From a candidate division WOR-3 bacterium (GTDB lineage: Bacteria; Hydrothermota; Hydrothermia; Hydrothermales; JAJRUZ01), in assembly GCA_039804025.1 (NCBI GenBank), contig JBDRZP010000004.1:1-64000 (forward strand): a stretch of 64,000 bases of DNA, in the 5' to 3' direction. The first letter of the stretch is position 1. The number at the start of each line of letters is the position of its first letter. Under the pieces are notes generated by a model. The model was given only the letters and a program-made list of their open reading frames with translations, had not been told where the DNA came from and searched no databases. A program made the position numbers and the translations under genes. This document shows positions 46,937 through 55,029 of this stretch, in pieces.

Positions 46937-48847
46937 TTATTTTAAATATATAATTTTAGAATTTTTTCTTATTTGTTTATTTTTTATAAGAACAAAATAA
47001 ATTCCTGATTTTAAACTTTTTTCAAGAGAGATTTTTGAACCCTTTATATCAAAAAGTTCCATTTCAGTGTTTGAAGGAAGTTTCTCTTTCATAATTAACA
47101 GATCTTTATCACCTTTTGATAATGTTTTAAATTTTATATCATACTTATCAGGAATTTCTTTTTCCTTTACATAAACAGGATGAGGCCACATTAGGGGCAG
47201 TAGAATATGTGATGGAAAAGTGCTATTCATATATACCGTATTTGTTGCCTCTACCTGGTTAGGATCATTTCTCATAAAGGGAGCACCTGTTTGTGGATTA
47301 ACTTCAAATCTTGGATAATTTGTTGAAGAAATTACTATTCTAATTCTGTGATTTTTGTTGAATACATAAGCAGTGCTCCAAAGGGGAATATAAAATGTGT
47401 CAATTTGGTTAGGAATAAGTAGCTCTTCATTTTCAAAACCGTGTCTAAACCTTGCTTTTAAAATATTATCCTGTATAAGTATTGTTCTTCCGTCAGGGTA
47501 AACATCGGCTAATCTAATAGCAAAATCAGTGTCAAGGGCATCAGAAGAAGCATAGAGAACCATAACTGGTCTACCAACAACAGCATAGGAAGTGTCAAGT
47601 AAAGGACTTGTAAAAACTAAAACATCGCTTCTTGAGAGAATTGATGAAATATCCTTTGGACCGTAAGCATCACCAGGTATTCCTATAAACTCATTTCCAC
47701 CGATTGTTGGAACAGGATCCCAGGGTCTTGAAATATAAGAGGAATAAGTATCACCTAAATCAGGTGGATTTAAGGTAAGGGAAAAATCAGAATGAAGATA
47801 AAATTTGTAGTATTTGACCCCTTTTGGTGGGAAGGTATCAGAGTAATACCATCTGTTAAATAAAGTTGTATCAGGGTAATTGACATCTCCCATTAAATAA
47901 AATTCAACCCTTGGTCCGAATATCAAAAAAGAGTCATCAGGGTCATTAATCTCTCCCTTTAAATAATAATCAAACCATGTGAACTGTAAGTTAGCTACTT
48001 TAAGGTTTGAAATCCAGTCTGCATTGCCTGGGAAAGTTAAATCTCCCTGAGTTTTTTGTCCAAAAGTCTGGTGTCCCCAAGGTCCTATTATAAGTTTCTG
48101 TTTTCCTCTTGCGAAGTTATTACCGAGAAAGTTTATTTTTTCAAAGGCTTCAATTTGTGACTCAAGGAATATATCAAACCAACCAGCAAAATGAAACATT
48201 GGATAAATTATTGAATCAAGACGGGTATTAAGATTAAGCTTTTTCCAGAGAGGATCATAAAAAGGGTGGTTACATACAGAGTCAATTAAAAAAGGTGTTC
48301 CTATACCGTTTAACCAGTTTTCAACAAGGGCTTTTCTGAATTCACCACCCGGAAAAGCAGCATAAAAATACATATTATGACAGGCAATCCAGGGTATAAG
48401 AGTTTTTAAATTTGGATGCACAACACCTGATAACATATATTGAGTTATTCCAAGTGCAGAAGGTCCAAAAGTTCCAATATTTCCGTTGCAGAAGGATTGG
48501 TTTTTAACCCATTCAACTAAATCGTATCCATCCCTCAATTCACCCCATCCATCGGTTAAGAAAACTGTCGGGAAACCTTGAGATCCCTGATAACCCCTTA
48601 CACTTTGAATGACAAGAACATAATTAAAAATATCACATATGAGGGTTCTAAGTTCATTACTTAATATCTGATCTCTTGGATAAGGTGTTCTTGAAATTAA
48701 AACTGTCGAAGGCTCAGGAAAGTATTGATACCACCAGGGGTAACAGATTTCAGTTACAAGATTTACACCATCCCTCATTTGAACCATAACCGTGTCAACT
48801 GTATAGGAGAATAAATTTATTGATATTAATAATTTTGTTAATCCCAT
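46937..48847 (-). CDS. Exported S15/CocE-type hydrolase with T9SS-like C-terminal tail
   Basis: 636 residues. Signal peptide, then an X-Pro dipeptidyl-peptidase/CocE alpha/beta-hydrolase: MVQMRDGVNLVTEICYP, SVRGYQGSQG, nucleophile GPSALG (about Ser142), FHFAGWFDIFLE (Asp) and IIGPWGHQTFG (His). A beta-sandwich follows (AVVGRPVMVLYASSDALDTD). The last ~60 residues (FDIKGSKISL...SGIYFVLIKN) are a short sorting-type domain. Likely an extracellular esterase or peptidase; substrate unknown. Ribosome site AAGGAGG. Confidence 0.88.
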   Translation of the reverse strand: MGLTKLLISINLFSYTVDTVMVQMRDGVNLVTEICYPWWYQYFPEPSTVLISRTPYPRDQILSNELRTLICDIFNYVLVIQSVRGYQGSQGFPTVFLTDGWGELRDGYDLVEWVKNQSFCNGNIGTFGPSALGITQYMLSGVVHPNLKTLIPWIACHNMYFYAAFPGGEFRKALVENWLNGIGTPFLIDSVCNHPFYDPLWKKLNLNTRLDSIIYPMFHFAGWFDIFLESQIEAFEKINFLGNNFARGKQKLIIGPWGHQTFGQKTQGDLTFPGNADWISNLKVANLQFTWFDYYLKGEINDPDDSFLIFGPRVEFYLMGDVNYPDTTLFNRWYYSDTFPPKGVKYYKFYLHSDFSLTLNPPDLGDTYSSYISRPWDPVPTIGGNEFIGIPGDAYGPKDISSILSRSDVLVFTSPLLDTSYAVVGRPVMVLYASSDALDTDFAIRLADVYPDGRTILIQDNILKARFRHGFENEELLIPNQIDTFYIPLWSTAYVFNKNHRIRIVISSTNYPRFEVNPQTGAPFMRNDPNQVEATNTVYMNSTFPSHILLPLMWPHPVYVKEKEIPDKYDIKFKTLSKGDKDLLIMKEKLPSNTEMELFDIKGSKISLEKSLKSGIYFVLIKNKQIRKNSKIIYLK

Positions 48848-48856
48848 TTTGCCTCC

Positions 48857-49426
48857 TTACCAAATTATAAAGTATTCTATTTTATTATCTCCTTTAAAAA
48901 CAGATTTTTTAATTTCAATAAAAGCTTTTTTAGAACCAAGAATTTTACCCATTTCCTCTATCCAGCCTGCAATCCTCTCTTCAAAATAAGGGTCCTTAAA
49001 AGGAACATCCTCTATTGAAATAATTCCTTCACTTTTTTCTTCGTCAATTTTAATAATCTTCAATTTCCCCATATTGGGATAATACATTTTATAAATGGTC
49101 TCACCCCTTCTTAATGCCCAGGGGATGCTTGCCAGTTTAAGTATAAATTTAAAAGCTCCCCTTACAGATTTTCTTGCAGAAAAAGCACCTAATTTTCTTG
49201 CAAATTCAGGTTTCCCCTCACCAAATGTTTCACATATTTTTCTGTTTATTTCAAGAAAAAGATTTCCATCATAACTTGCCGCATCCATCAAAGGAGCTTT
49301 AAGGAGTTTTCTTGAGCCCTCTGAAAGCACCTCTTGTAACTTATTAAACCCTTCTTCTCCAAAATTCTCTAATACAAACTCCCTAAGCCCCTTCAAAAGA
49401 ATCCCTTTAACCTTCATCTCAGCCAT
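48857..49426 (-). CDS. DUF2378/TIGR02265-like protein
   Basis: 189 residues, mostly helical at the start (VKGILLKGLREFVLENFGEEGFNKL) with a small beta part near the C-terminus (KMYYPNMGKLKII, SEGIISIEDV). This layout resembles DUF2378 (TIGR02265) proteins and more distantly haem-NO-binding/V4R domains. No histidine fits as a clear haem ligand. TAAAAT lies 5 bp before the ATG with no ribosome site. It precedes the S15 hydrolase gene by 9 bp. Function unknown. Confidence 0.5.
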   Translation of the reverse strand: MAEMKVKGILLKGLREFVLENFGEEGFNKLQEVLSEGSRKLLKAPLMDAASYDGNLFLEINRKICETFGEGKPEFARKLGAFSARKSVRGAFKFILKLASIPWALRRGETIYKMYYPNMGKLKIIKIDEEKSEGIISIEDVPFKDPYFEERIAGWIEEMGKILGSKKAFIEIKKSVFKGDNKIEYFIIW

Positions 49427-49431
49427 AACTA

Positions 49432-49437
49432 ATTTTA
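49432..49437 (-). promoter_or_regulatory. -10 box of a leaderless promoter
   Basis: TAAAAT on the minus strand, 5 bp before the ATG at 49426. Confidence 0.5.
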
Positions 49438-49568
49438 AATCTATTTAAAAAAATTTTCAAATAAAAGATATTTTCAAAAGAATTTCTCAAAACTTTATAA
49501 AAAATTTAAAAAAAACTTGCAAAAATATAAAATAAATGTTATAATTTATAAAATAAATTTTATAAATT

Positions 49569-49581
49569 TGGTTCAAATCCA
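49569..49581 (+). promoter_or_regulatory. T-arm-like leader hairpin upstream of the SHOCT-type operon
   Basis: TGGTTCAAATCCA: a 3-bp stem and 7-nt TTCAAAT loop ending 19 nt before the ATG at 49601. TATAAA boxes lie directly upstream. Only A/T bases separate hairpin and start, so no Shine-Dalgarno. Confidence 0.55.
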
Positions 49582-49600
49582 TTAAAAATATAAAAAAATT

Positions 49601-49951
49601 ATGGAGGAGATAAAAAAAATTTTGAAGATGGTGGAAGAGGGTAAAATAAATGCTGATGATGGATACAGGTTGATAGAAGCAGTTCTTGAAGATGTATTTA
49701 AAAAAGGGAAAAAAGTGAAAATGTTTAAAATTTATGTTAAGGATGAAGAGGGTGATGAAGTGAATTTAAAGATTCCTGTATCCCTTTTAAAATTTGGTCT
49801 TAAATTTATACCAAAGGATAAAATAGAGGATTTAAAGGAAAAGGATATTGATCTTGAGGAGATTATTTCTTCCATTGATATTGATACTGAAGGTGAGATT
49901 GTTAATGTAAAAACTGAAGATGGGGATGTTGTGAAAATATGGATTGAATAG
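49601..49951 (+). CDS. SHOCT-like/YvlB-type small protein
   Basis: 116 residues. The first 30 (IKKILKMVEEGKINADDGYRLIEAV) form the short helical hairpin found at the N-terminus of YvlB and in SHOCT domains. The rest is an acidic beta-rich domain (KMFKIYVKDEEGDEVNLKIP). Such proteins often accompany envelope-stress genes with DUF2089 and LiaI-like partners, as here. First gene of a three-gene operon. Confidence 0.65.
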   Translation: MEEIKKILKMVEEGKINADDGYRLIEAVLEDVFKKGKKVKMFKIYVKDEEGDEVNLKIPVSLLKFGLKFIPKDKIEDLKEKDIDLEEIISSIDIDTEGEIVNVKTEDGDVVKIWIE

Positions 49952-49963
49952 GAGGAAAAAATT

Positions 49964-50221
49964 ATGAAAAGTGCTTTTATACTGATTTTCATAGGTCTTT
50001 TAATATGGTTTTTAAATCTTGGTTATTTATCTTTTTTTAAATGGTCAAGGGATTGGCCTCTTATAATAGTTTTTGTGGGAATTTATATGATAATTTCCTC
50101 TCTTGGAAAAAGAAATAGAATAAAAAAGTCAAAAAGAAGAAAAGTTTTAGAAATTCTTGAAAGATTGGAAAAGGGAGAAATAAATGTTGATGAAGCAAAA
50201 AAGGAAATTGAAGATTTATGA
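49964..50221 (+). CDS. Small membrane protein, LiaI/DUF5668-like with SHOCT-like tail
   Basis: 85 residues: two transmembrane helices (LIFIGLLIWFLNLGYLSF and PLIIVFVGIYMIISS), a basic stretch, then VLEILERLEKGEINVDEAKK, the same short motif as in the neighbours. Ribosome site AGGAGG is 8 bp upstream. The stop overlaps the next start (ATGA). Possible envelope-stress membrane component. Confidence 0.65.
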   Translation: MKSAFILIFIGLLIWFLNLGYLSFFKWSRDWPLIIVFVGIYMIISSLGKRNRIKKSKRRKVLEILERLEKGEINVDEAKKEIEDL

Positions 50222-50583
50222 AAAAAAATATACTTACAAGGTGTCCTGTATGTAATTCAGAATTGAAAATAAAAAGATATTACTGTCCTGAATGTAAAAC
50301 AGAAATAGAAGGAGATTTTTATTTTTCGCCTATACTTAATCTCAGTTCAAGTGATTTAGAATTTTTGATTTTATTTTTAAAAACAAGGGGAAATCTGTCG
50401 GAACTCGCAAAAGTAATGGGTGTATCTTATCCCACTGTAAGGACAAGATTTGAAGAGTTTCTGAAAAATATAGGAATTGAAAGTGAAAAGGAAGAGAAAA
50501 ATAAGATATCAGAAATTCTTGATAGTCTCTATAAAGGTGAAATAAGTGTTGAACAGGCTATAGATAAAATAAAAGGAAAATAA
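50218..50583 (+). CDS. DUF2089 zinc-ribbon/HTH regulator
   Basis: 121 residues. A zinc ribbon (CPVC...CPEC) is followed by a helix-turn-helix (RGNLSELAKVMGVSYPTVRTRFEEFL) and a C-terminal SHOCT-like hairpin (ILDSLYKGEISVEQAIDKI). DUF2089 proteins are probable DNA-binding regulators. All three genes of this operon share the short I-L-x-x-x-x-x-G-E/K-I-x-x-x-x-A motif, which may mediate their contact. Confidence 0.8.
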   Translation: MKKNILTRCPVCNSELKIKRYYCPECKTEIEGDFYFSPILNLSSSDLEFLILFLKTRGNLSELAKVMGVSYPTVRTRFEEFLKNIGIESEKEEKNKISEILDSLYKGEISVEQAIDKIKGK

Positions 50584-50585
50584 TT

Positions 50586-51782
50586 TCAGGCACCGAATTT
50601 TTCCAGTTTACCTGAAAGAGCTAGTAAAAGAGGCATTAATTTATAACCTTTTATTGTTCCAAGATAACCCTTTAAAACTTCCCTTTCATCAAATTTTTCG
50701 CATGGGTCAGGTTCCTGTGTTTTCGAATAAATAAGAAGGGGTGTTGGATGCCAGGAATGGCTCTTTAATACAGCAGGGGTTGAGTGATCTGCCGTAATTG
50801 CTATAACATCAAATCCAAGATCAACAATTTCAGGAATAAATTTATCAACTCTTTCAATTTCCTTAACTTTACCTTCAAAATCTCCATCTTCTCCCTTTTT
50901 ATCTGTTTCCTTATAATGAAGGTATATAAAATCATAATCTTTAATTTTTTCTTTTAAAACTTTAATTGCTTCTTCAAATTTTGTTATTCCTTCAGGTGTA
51001 TCCATTCCAACAAGTTTTGCAAGTCCTCTGTACATAGGATAATAGGCTATTCCACAGGCTTTTAATCCCCATTTTTCTTCAAAAGTTTCCCATTCAGGTA
51101 GGGAGGAAAATCCCCTTAAAAGAACAAAATTTGCTCTTTTTTCCCCTTTTAAAATTTCTTTTACTTTATTTAAAAAAGTTTCAATTACCCTTTTTGTTTT
51201 TTCTGCCTTTTTATCCCTTGGGATAAGTTCCTTAGGTTTTTTTCCCTCTTTAAGCGGGTCAGTATCATTTAATTCAGGAGAAATGTCCTCACCCCTTAAA
51301 ATTAAAACAAATCTGTGTTCTTTTCCAGGATAAAGAATTACTTCAACATCTTCTATTTTTTTTATTTCACCTTTTATTTTTTCAACAAGTTTTTTTGATT
51401 CTTCGGTTTCAATTCTTCCTGCTCTTCTATCGGTAACAATTCCATTTTCATCTATGGTGCAAAAATTGCATCTTATTGCTACATCTTTCTTTTTAAGGTC
51501 AGCTCCAACTCCAAGTGCCTCTAAAACTCCTCTTCCAATCTGGTATTTAAATGGATTATAACCAAAGAGGGAAAGGTGTGCAGGTCCGCTACCCGGTGTT
51601 ATTCCCCATTCAACGGGTAAAATTCTTCCACAGCTTGAATTTTTTGCCAGGTTATCAAGGTTAGGTTTTTTAGCGCATTCCATTTCAGTTTTTCCGTTTA
51701 ATGGAAGTCCTGACATGCCATCAATAACAAAAAGTAGAATTTTTTTATTATTTTTTGAATAGATCTCTCTTATAATTTTCAT
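50586..51782 (-). CDS. apgM: 2,3-bisphosphoglycerate-independent phosphoglycerate mutase (ApgM type)
   Basis: 398 residues, the archaeal-type length. Catalyses 3-PG/2-PG interconversion in glycolysis. Metal and nucleophile region FVIDGMSGLPLNGKTEME; GITPGSGPAHLSLFGYNPF; late metal ligands in YLHYKETDKKGEDGDFEGK and AITADHSTPAVLKSHSWHPTP. TATAAT lies 5 bp upstream of ATG (leaderless). Its stop is 2 bp from the converging DUF2089 gene. Confidence 0.92.
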   Translation of the reverse strand: MKIIREIYSKNNKKILLFVIDGMSGLPLNGKTEMECAKKPNLDNLAKNSSCGRILPVEWGITPGSGPAHLSLFGYNPFKYQIGRGVLEALGVGADLKKKDVAIRCNFCTIDENGIVTDRRAGRIETEESKKLVEKIKGEIKKIEDVEVILYPGKEHRFVLILRGEDISPELNDTDPLKEGKKPKELIPRDKKAEKTKRVIETFLNKVKEILKGEKRANFVLLRGFSSLPEWETFEEKWGLKACGIAYYPMYRGLAKLVGMDTPEGITKFEEAIKVLKEKIKDYDFIYLHYKETDKKGEDGDFEGKVKEIERVDKFIPEIVDLGFDVIAITADHSTPAVLKSHSWHPTPLLIYSKTQEPDPCEKFDEREVLKGYLGTIKGYKLMPLLLALSGKLEKFGA

Positions 51783-51787
51783 AATTA

Positions 51788-51793
51788 ATTATA
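51788..51793 (-). promoter_or_regulatory. -10 box of a leaderless apgM promoter
   Basis: TATAAT on the minus strand, 5 bp before ATG at 51782. Confidence 0.55.
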
Positions 51794-51906
51794 AGATTTA
51801 ATTAAAGGTAAATTCTGTTATAAAGACTTGATTATAAAAAAACCCCTAACTTACAAAATGAGAATTTTCTAACAGGGAGAGAGAACTTTTTTCTAAATTA
51901 CCTTTT

Positions 51907-52929
51907 TTACCAAGGTATTGCTCTGAGGATTACTGTTCCTGTAAAGGTGCCTCCTTGAAAGTCTATCACAAGAGATGTGATTTTGGTTGTAGAATCATTC
52001 CACCAGCCAATATGATCACCCCGCAATTCTCTATCATCACCTACAGTAACATTATAATATGAATGGGTTCCTTGGTAAATTCTTGCTCTTCCGGTTTCTG
52101 CATAAAACATTCCCTCTATAAAAATATCCCCATCTGCATTCCAGTTGCTAAAACCCATAGTAATACCACCAGTATTTCTGATGTAAATATCAGAACCCCC
52201 TGTTCCCCCTACTTCCCAAAACCGATGGGATAGGTTTCGGAATCCGGTTGTTACCACATTACCATTTGGTCCGAGTCGAACGCTTCTGATAAGATTTTGT
52301 GTATAAAGTCTTCCAATTATAATAATATGGTAAATTTTATCAATATCTCCATCTAAGCCAAAGAAAGGGACAAGGGGTTCATTACTAACATTTTTAATTA
52401 TTCCATATTTAATCTGACCATTAACATCAAGTTTTTGTTTTGGTGTGCTTGTTCCTATTCCAAGTCTTTCATTTGTATTATCCCACCATAAGTTGTTATT
52501 ACCACCAATAGTATTTGTTCCTGTCCAGAATGCAATCTGTGTTGCAGAACCTGAACCGCTTATTGTTCCACCACTATTTTCATCTGTTGCTGGGACAAAT
52601 GAAGCTCCATCCCATTTTAGAACTTGTCCTGTGCTTGGTGCGGATGTTATACTTATAGGCCAGGAATTTATATAGAGGGAACCTTGAATTCTTGAGTTAC
52701 CAAGAACATCAAGTTTATATTGCGGTGAACTTGTTCCTATTCCAACATTATAATTTGGTAAAGGTGATACTGCTGTCCACAGATTTGTTCCGTTTTCATC
52801 CCATCCCCTTTGCCCTTCAATCCATCCTTGCTTAGGAAGTATTTCTTCCCTTTCAGGTGCCCTCTGGGGTGCTAAAAATATAATCCCTAAAAACAAAATT
52901 CCTATTATTTTTTTGTTTGATAAATTCAT
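51907..52929 (-). CDS. Exported fibre-like protein with GIGTSSP repeats
   Basis: 340 residues with a signal anchor (KIIGILFLGIIFLAP). Two repeats, NVGIGTSSPQYKLDVLGN and RLGIGTSTPKQKLDVNGQ, are the module found in phage-tail-fibre-like and surface proteins of FCB-type bacteria. In between is a Gly/Ser/Thr/Asn-rich region (GTISGSGSATQIAFWTG). The C-terminal half is beta-rich and unassigned. There is no intramolecular chaperone peptidase motif. Ribosome site GGGGG. A T-arm-like hairpin lies 21 bp upstream. Confidence 0.65.
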   Translation of the reverse strand: MNLSNKKIIGILFLGIIFLAPQRAPEREEILPKQGWIEGQRGWDENGTNLWTAVSPLPNYNVGIGTSSPQYKLDVLGNSRIQGSLYINSWPISITSAPSTGQVLKWDGASFVPATDENSGGTISGSGSATQIAFWTGTNTIGGNNNLWWDNTNERLGIGTSTPKQKLDVNGQIKYGIIKNVSNEPLVPFFGLDGDIDKIYHIIIIGRLYTQNLIRSVRLGPNGNVVTTGFRNLSHRFWEVGGTGGSDIYIRNTGGITMGFSNWNADGDIFIEGMFYAETGRARIYQGTHSYYNVTVGDDRELRGDHIGWWNDSTTKITSLVIDFQGGTFTGTVILRAIPW

Positions 52930-52950
52930 TTTAGCCCCCTTTTTATTTTC

Positions 52951-52963
52951 GGGAATTGAACCC
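52951..52963 (-). promoter_or_regulatory. T-arm-like leader hairpin upstream of the fibre-like gene
   Basis: The minus strand reads GGGTTCAATTCCC, preceded at 7 bp by TATAAA, so the transcript should begin at the first G. It ends 21 nt before ATG; unlike the thiC and SHOCT leaders a G-rich ribosome site is present. Confidence 0.6.
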
Positions 52964-53060
52964 TTTTATATTTATAAATAAAACTTTTAGTATTAGTATA
53001 AAAAATTTTCTCTTTCTTAAAGGAGTGCTGTTGATGATTACAGAATTCTTAAACACTTCT

Positions 53061-53876
53061 CTATCTTATAATAGTAATTTTCTTTGTTTTTTTAAATTTA
53101 TTTCCTATTTCCATTTTTATGAAATATTCACCTGAAGGAACTAATAAGCCATTATTGTCTTCAAGTCCCCAGAATATTCTGTAAATACCTTTATTTTGTT
53201 CCTCATCCTTTATTTTTTTTACAATACTTCCCTTTTTGTCATAAACATAGATTTTTACATGTGCTTTTTCAGATAAGGAATAATATATTCTTGTGAAATC
53301 AGAGGCAGGGTTTGGTGCAATTTTTGTTAGGTCATTATAAATTTTAATTTTAGTTTCTTCAAGTTCTTTTCCAGCTCTTTCCTTTATACCAACCTGGTCT
53401 ATATCAACAAGGAGCCATACAAAGCCATCTGTATCAGGACCACTTGTATAAAATCTTCTTATGTGATAGCCAGAGACTGCGTAGTTATTGATTTCAGTTA
53501 GTTTAAGCTTTGTTCTTAAAATATCGTAACTGTTTCCGAGGTTTGTGATTGCACTCAATGTGTAAAATCCATTTGCATCAGGACCTGAGGTGTTAAATCC
53601 AGAAAAGTATTCATTTTCAGGGAGTTGAGATGTTTCGTTAATTTGGAGTCCTTTAACTTTTGATGCAAGAATGTCACCTGTAGCAGTTCCACCACCAGAG
53701 AGGGATGCTACTGCCTGGAGAATGACCCATTCACCTGAAGTTGTTGTTGTGAACTGGATGAATTTCTGTAAATGGGTAGGTTCAAATTCCTGGACCTCTA
53801 TCCCTTTTATTTTAGCACCAAATATTCCATTTGATGGAGGCTGTGAAAATAGAAATAATAAGATAAAATCTATCAT
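53061..53876 (-). CDS. Surface protein with C-terminal FlgD/T9SS-type domain
   Basis: 271 residues with a short signal peptide. Three ~50-residue units share T-S-G-P-D-x-N/D-G-F endings (residues ~25-170). The last ~85 residues (IAPNPASDFTRIYYSLSEKA, VKIYVYDKKGSIV, SGEYFIKMEIG) are a FlgD-type Ig domain of the kind used as a secretion tag. Adjacent to the fibre-like gene and probably part of the same surface layer set. No enzymatic motif. Confidence 0.7.
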   Translation of the reverse strand: MIDFILLFLFSQPPSNGIFGAKIKGIEVQEFEPTHLQKFIQFTTTTSGEWVILQAVASLSGGGTATGDILASKVKGLQINETSQLPENEYFSGFNTSGPDANGFYTLSAITNLGNSYDILRTKLKLTEINNYAVSGYHIRRFYTSGPDTDGFVWLLVDIDQVGIKERAGKELEETKIKIYNDLTKIAPNPASDFTRIYYSLSEKAHVKIYVYDKKGSIVKKIKDEEQNKGIYRIFWGLEDNNGLLVPSGEYFIKMEIGNKFKKTKKITIIR

Positions 53877-53898
53877 ATTACTTCCTTGTTTAAGAGAA

Positions 53899-53909
53899 GG
53901 ATTCGAACC
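53899..53909 (-). promoter_or_regulatory. T-arm-like leader element upstream of the 53061-53876 gene
   Basis: The minus strand reads GGTTCGAATCC, with TTC following as in the tRNA-Tyr T-arm, 22 nt before ATG. A TATAAT/TAAAAT box is directly upstream. The stem is only 2 bp, but the loop TTCGAAT is perfect. Confidence 0.5.
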
Positions 53910-54007
53910 ATATATTTTAATTATAAAAATTACTCAAAATTTTTACAATGAGATATTTAATAAAAAGAATTTTCAAAAAGGCTTTGGGTGCAATCCTATG
54001 GTATCGT

Positions 54008-54037
54008 TTGACTTTTTTCTATAATTACTTATAAAAT
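54008..54037 (+). promoter_or_regulatory. Leaderless promoter of the CsgG-like/barrel gene
   Basis: TTGACT (54008-54013) and TAAAAT (54032-54037) with an 18-bp spacer; ATG at 54043 is 5 bp after the -10 box. Confidence 0.6.
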
Positions 54038-54042
54038 AAGTT

Positions 54043-55026
54043 ATGAACAAAATATATAAAATAAAAGTTATATTTTTCTTCTTTTTATATAGCGTTTTAC
54101 ATTCTGAAAAAATACTTGTTCTTCCCTGGAATTCTCTTGGAATAGATATTGAACCTACAAAAAATAAAGTCTTAACAAAACTGTTTGCAGGTGAGATCGC
54201 AAAATTGGGTAAATATCAGGTTATAGAAGGCACTGAGATTTGTGAGGATGTTGAATGTGCGATTGAAAAGGGTAAAGAAAAGGATGCTCAAATTGTTATT
54301 TTTGGCTCCATTAATGCACTTGAATTTGATAAATATTTTTTTGATTTAAAAGCTGTTCAGGTATCAAATGGAGAAGTATTTTATTTTACTCAATATCCTC
54401 TTGAATCTCTCGAAAATATAGATGTTGCCATTAAACTTCTTGCAAAATCTTTTGTTTTGGGAAAACAGGCAGAGGAGGTTGCTCTTGAGGAAGAGGGGGG
54501 CTGGAGAAGAAAGGCAAGGTTAGCTCCGAGTGTAAAAATTGGATATAATTACTTTGTAGGAAAAAATTCTTATAGAAAGGAACACACAGAAGATATCATA
54601 AAGAAAACAGGAGAACAGTTTGCAGAGCCACAGCCTCAAAGGGCTTTTAATCTTGATTTTGTTTTTACTTACTTTATGACAAATGTCCTAACAGTTGATT
54701 TTGATTTTAGATTTGAAATTTCTTACAGAGGTATCCAGATGATTGTTCCTGTTAACTATTTTTTCTATCAATCAAATTTTTCTCCCTTTGTCCAGGGTGG
54801 TGTTCTTTTTGGTTTCGGACCAACGAAAAAGGAAAGTGTTCATGACTTCTGGTCAAGCGAGAGGGACGGTTTTGGTTTTGTTCTTGGAGGAGGAATTTTA
54901 TTCTTTCGTAAATATGATTTTAATTTGATATTTAATTCAAGATATACAATAATTTTCAACAAAATAAATGATCAAGGTATAAGTTTTGTTTTTGGAATCT
55001 TATGGGCTCCTACTGAAAAATATTAA
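54043..55026 (+). CDS. Fusion of CsgG/TolB-N-like domain and outer-membrane barrel
   Basis: 327 residues with a signal peptide. Residues ~20-140 (ILVLPWNSLGIDIEP, LFAGEIAKLGKYQVIEG, DAQIVIFGSINALEF) have the alternating strand/helix pattern of CsgG/FlgO/TolB-N-like periplasmic domains. Residues ~160-327 are barrel-like strands (FNLDFVFTYFMTNVLTVDFDF, FVQGGVLFGFG, GFVLGGGILFF). It may be an outer-membrane protein with a periplasmic sensing or assembly domain. Ends 3 bp from a converging gene. Confidence 0.65.
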   Translation: MNKIYKIKVIFFFFLYSVLHSEKILVLPWNSLGIDIEPTKNKVLTKLFAGEIAKLGKYQVIEGTEICEDVECAIEKGKEKDAQIVIFGSINALEFDKYFFDLKAVQVSNGEVFYFTQYPLESLENIDVAIKLLAKSFVLGKQAEEVALEEEGGWRRKARLAPSVKIGYNYFVGKNSYRKEHTEDIIKKTGEQFAEPQPQRAFNLDFVFTYFMTNVLTVDFDFRFEISYRGIQMIVPVNYFFYQSNFSPFVQGGVLFGFGPTKKESVHDFWSSERDGFGFVLGGGILFFRKYDFNLIFNSRYTIIFNKINDQGISFVFGILWAPTEKY

Positions 55027-55029
55027 AAA

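Noticed and set aside
53986-53998. GGGTGCAATCC as another T-arm-like leader
   Set aside because: It lies upstream of the -35 box of the 54043 gene, so it is not in the transcript, and the loop deviates.
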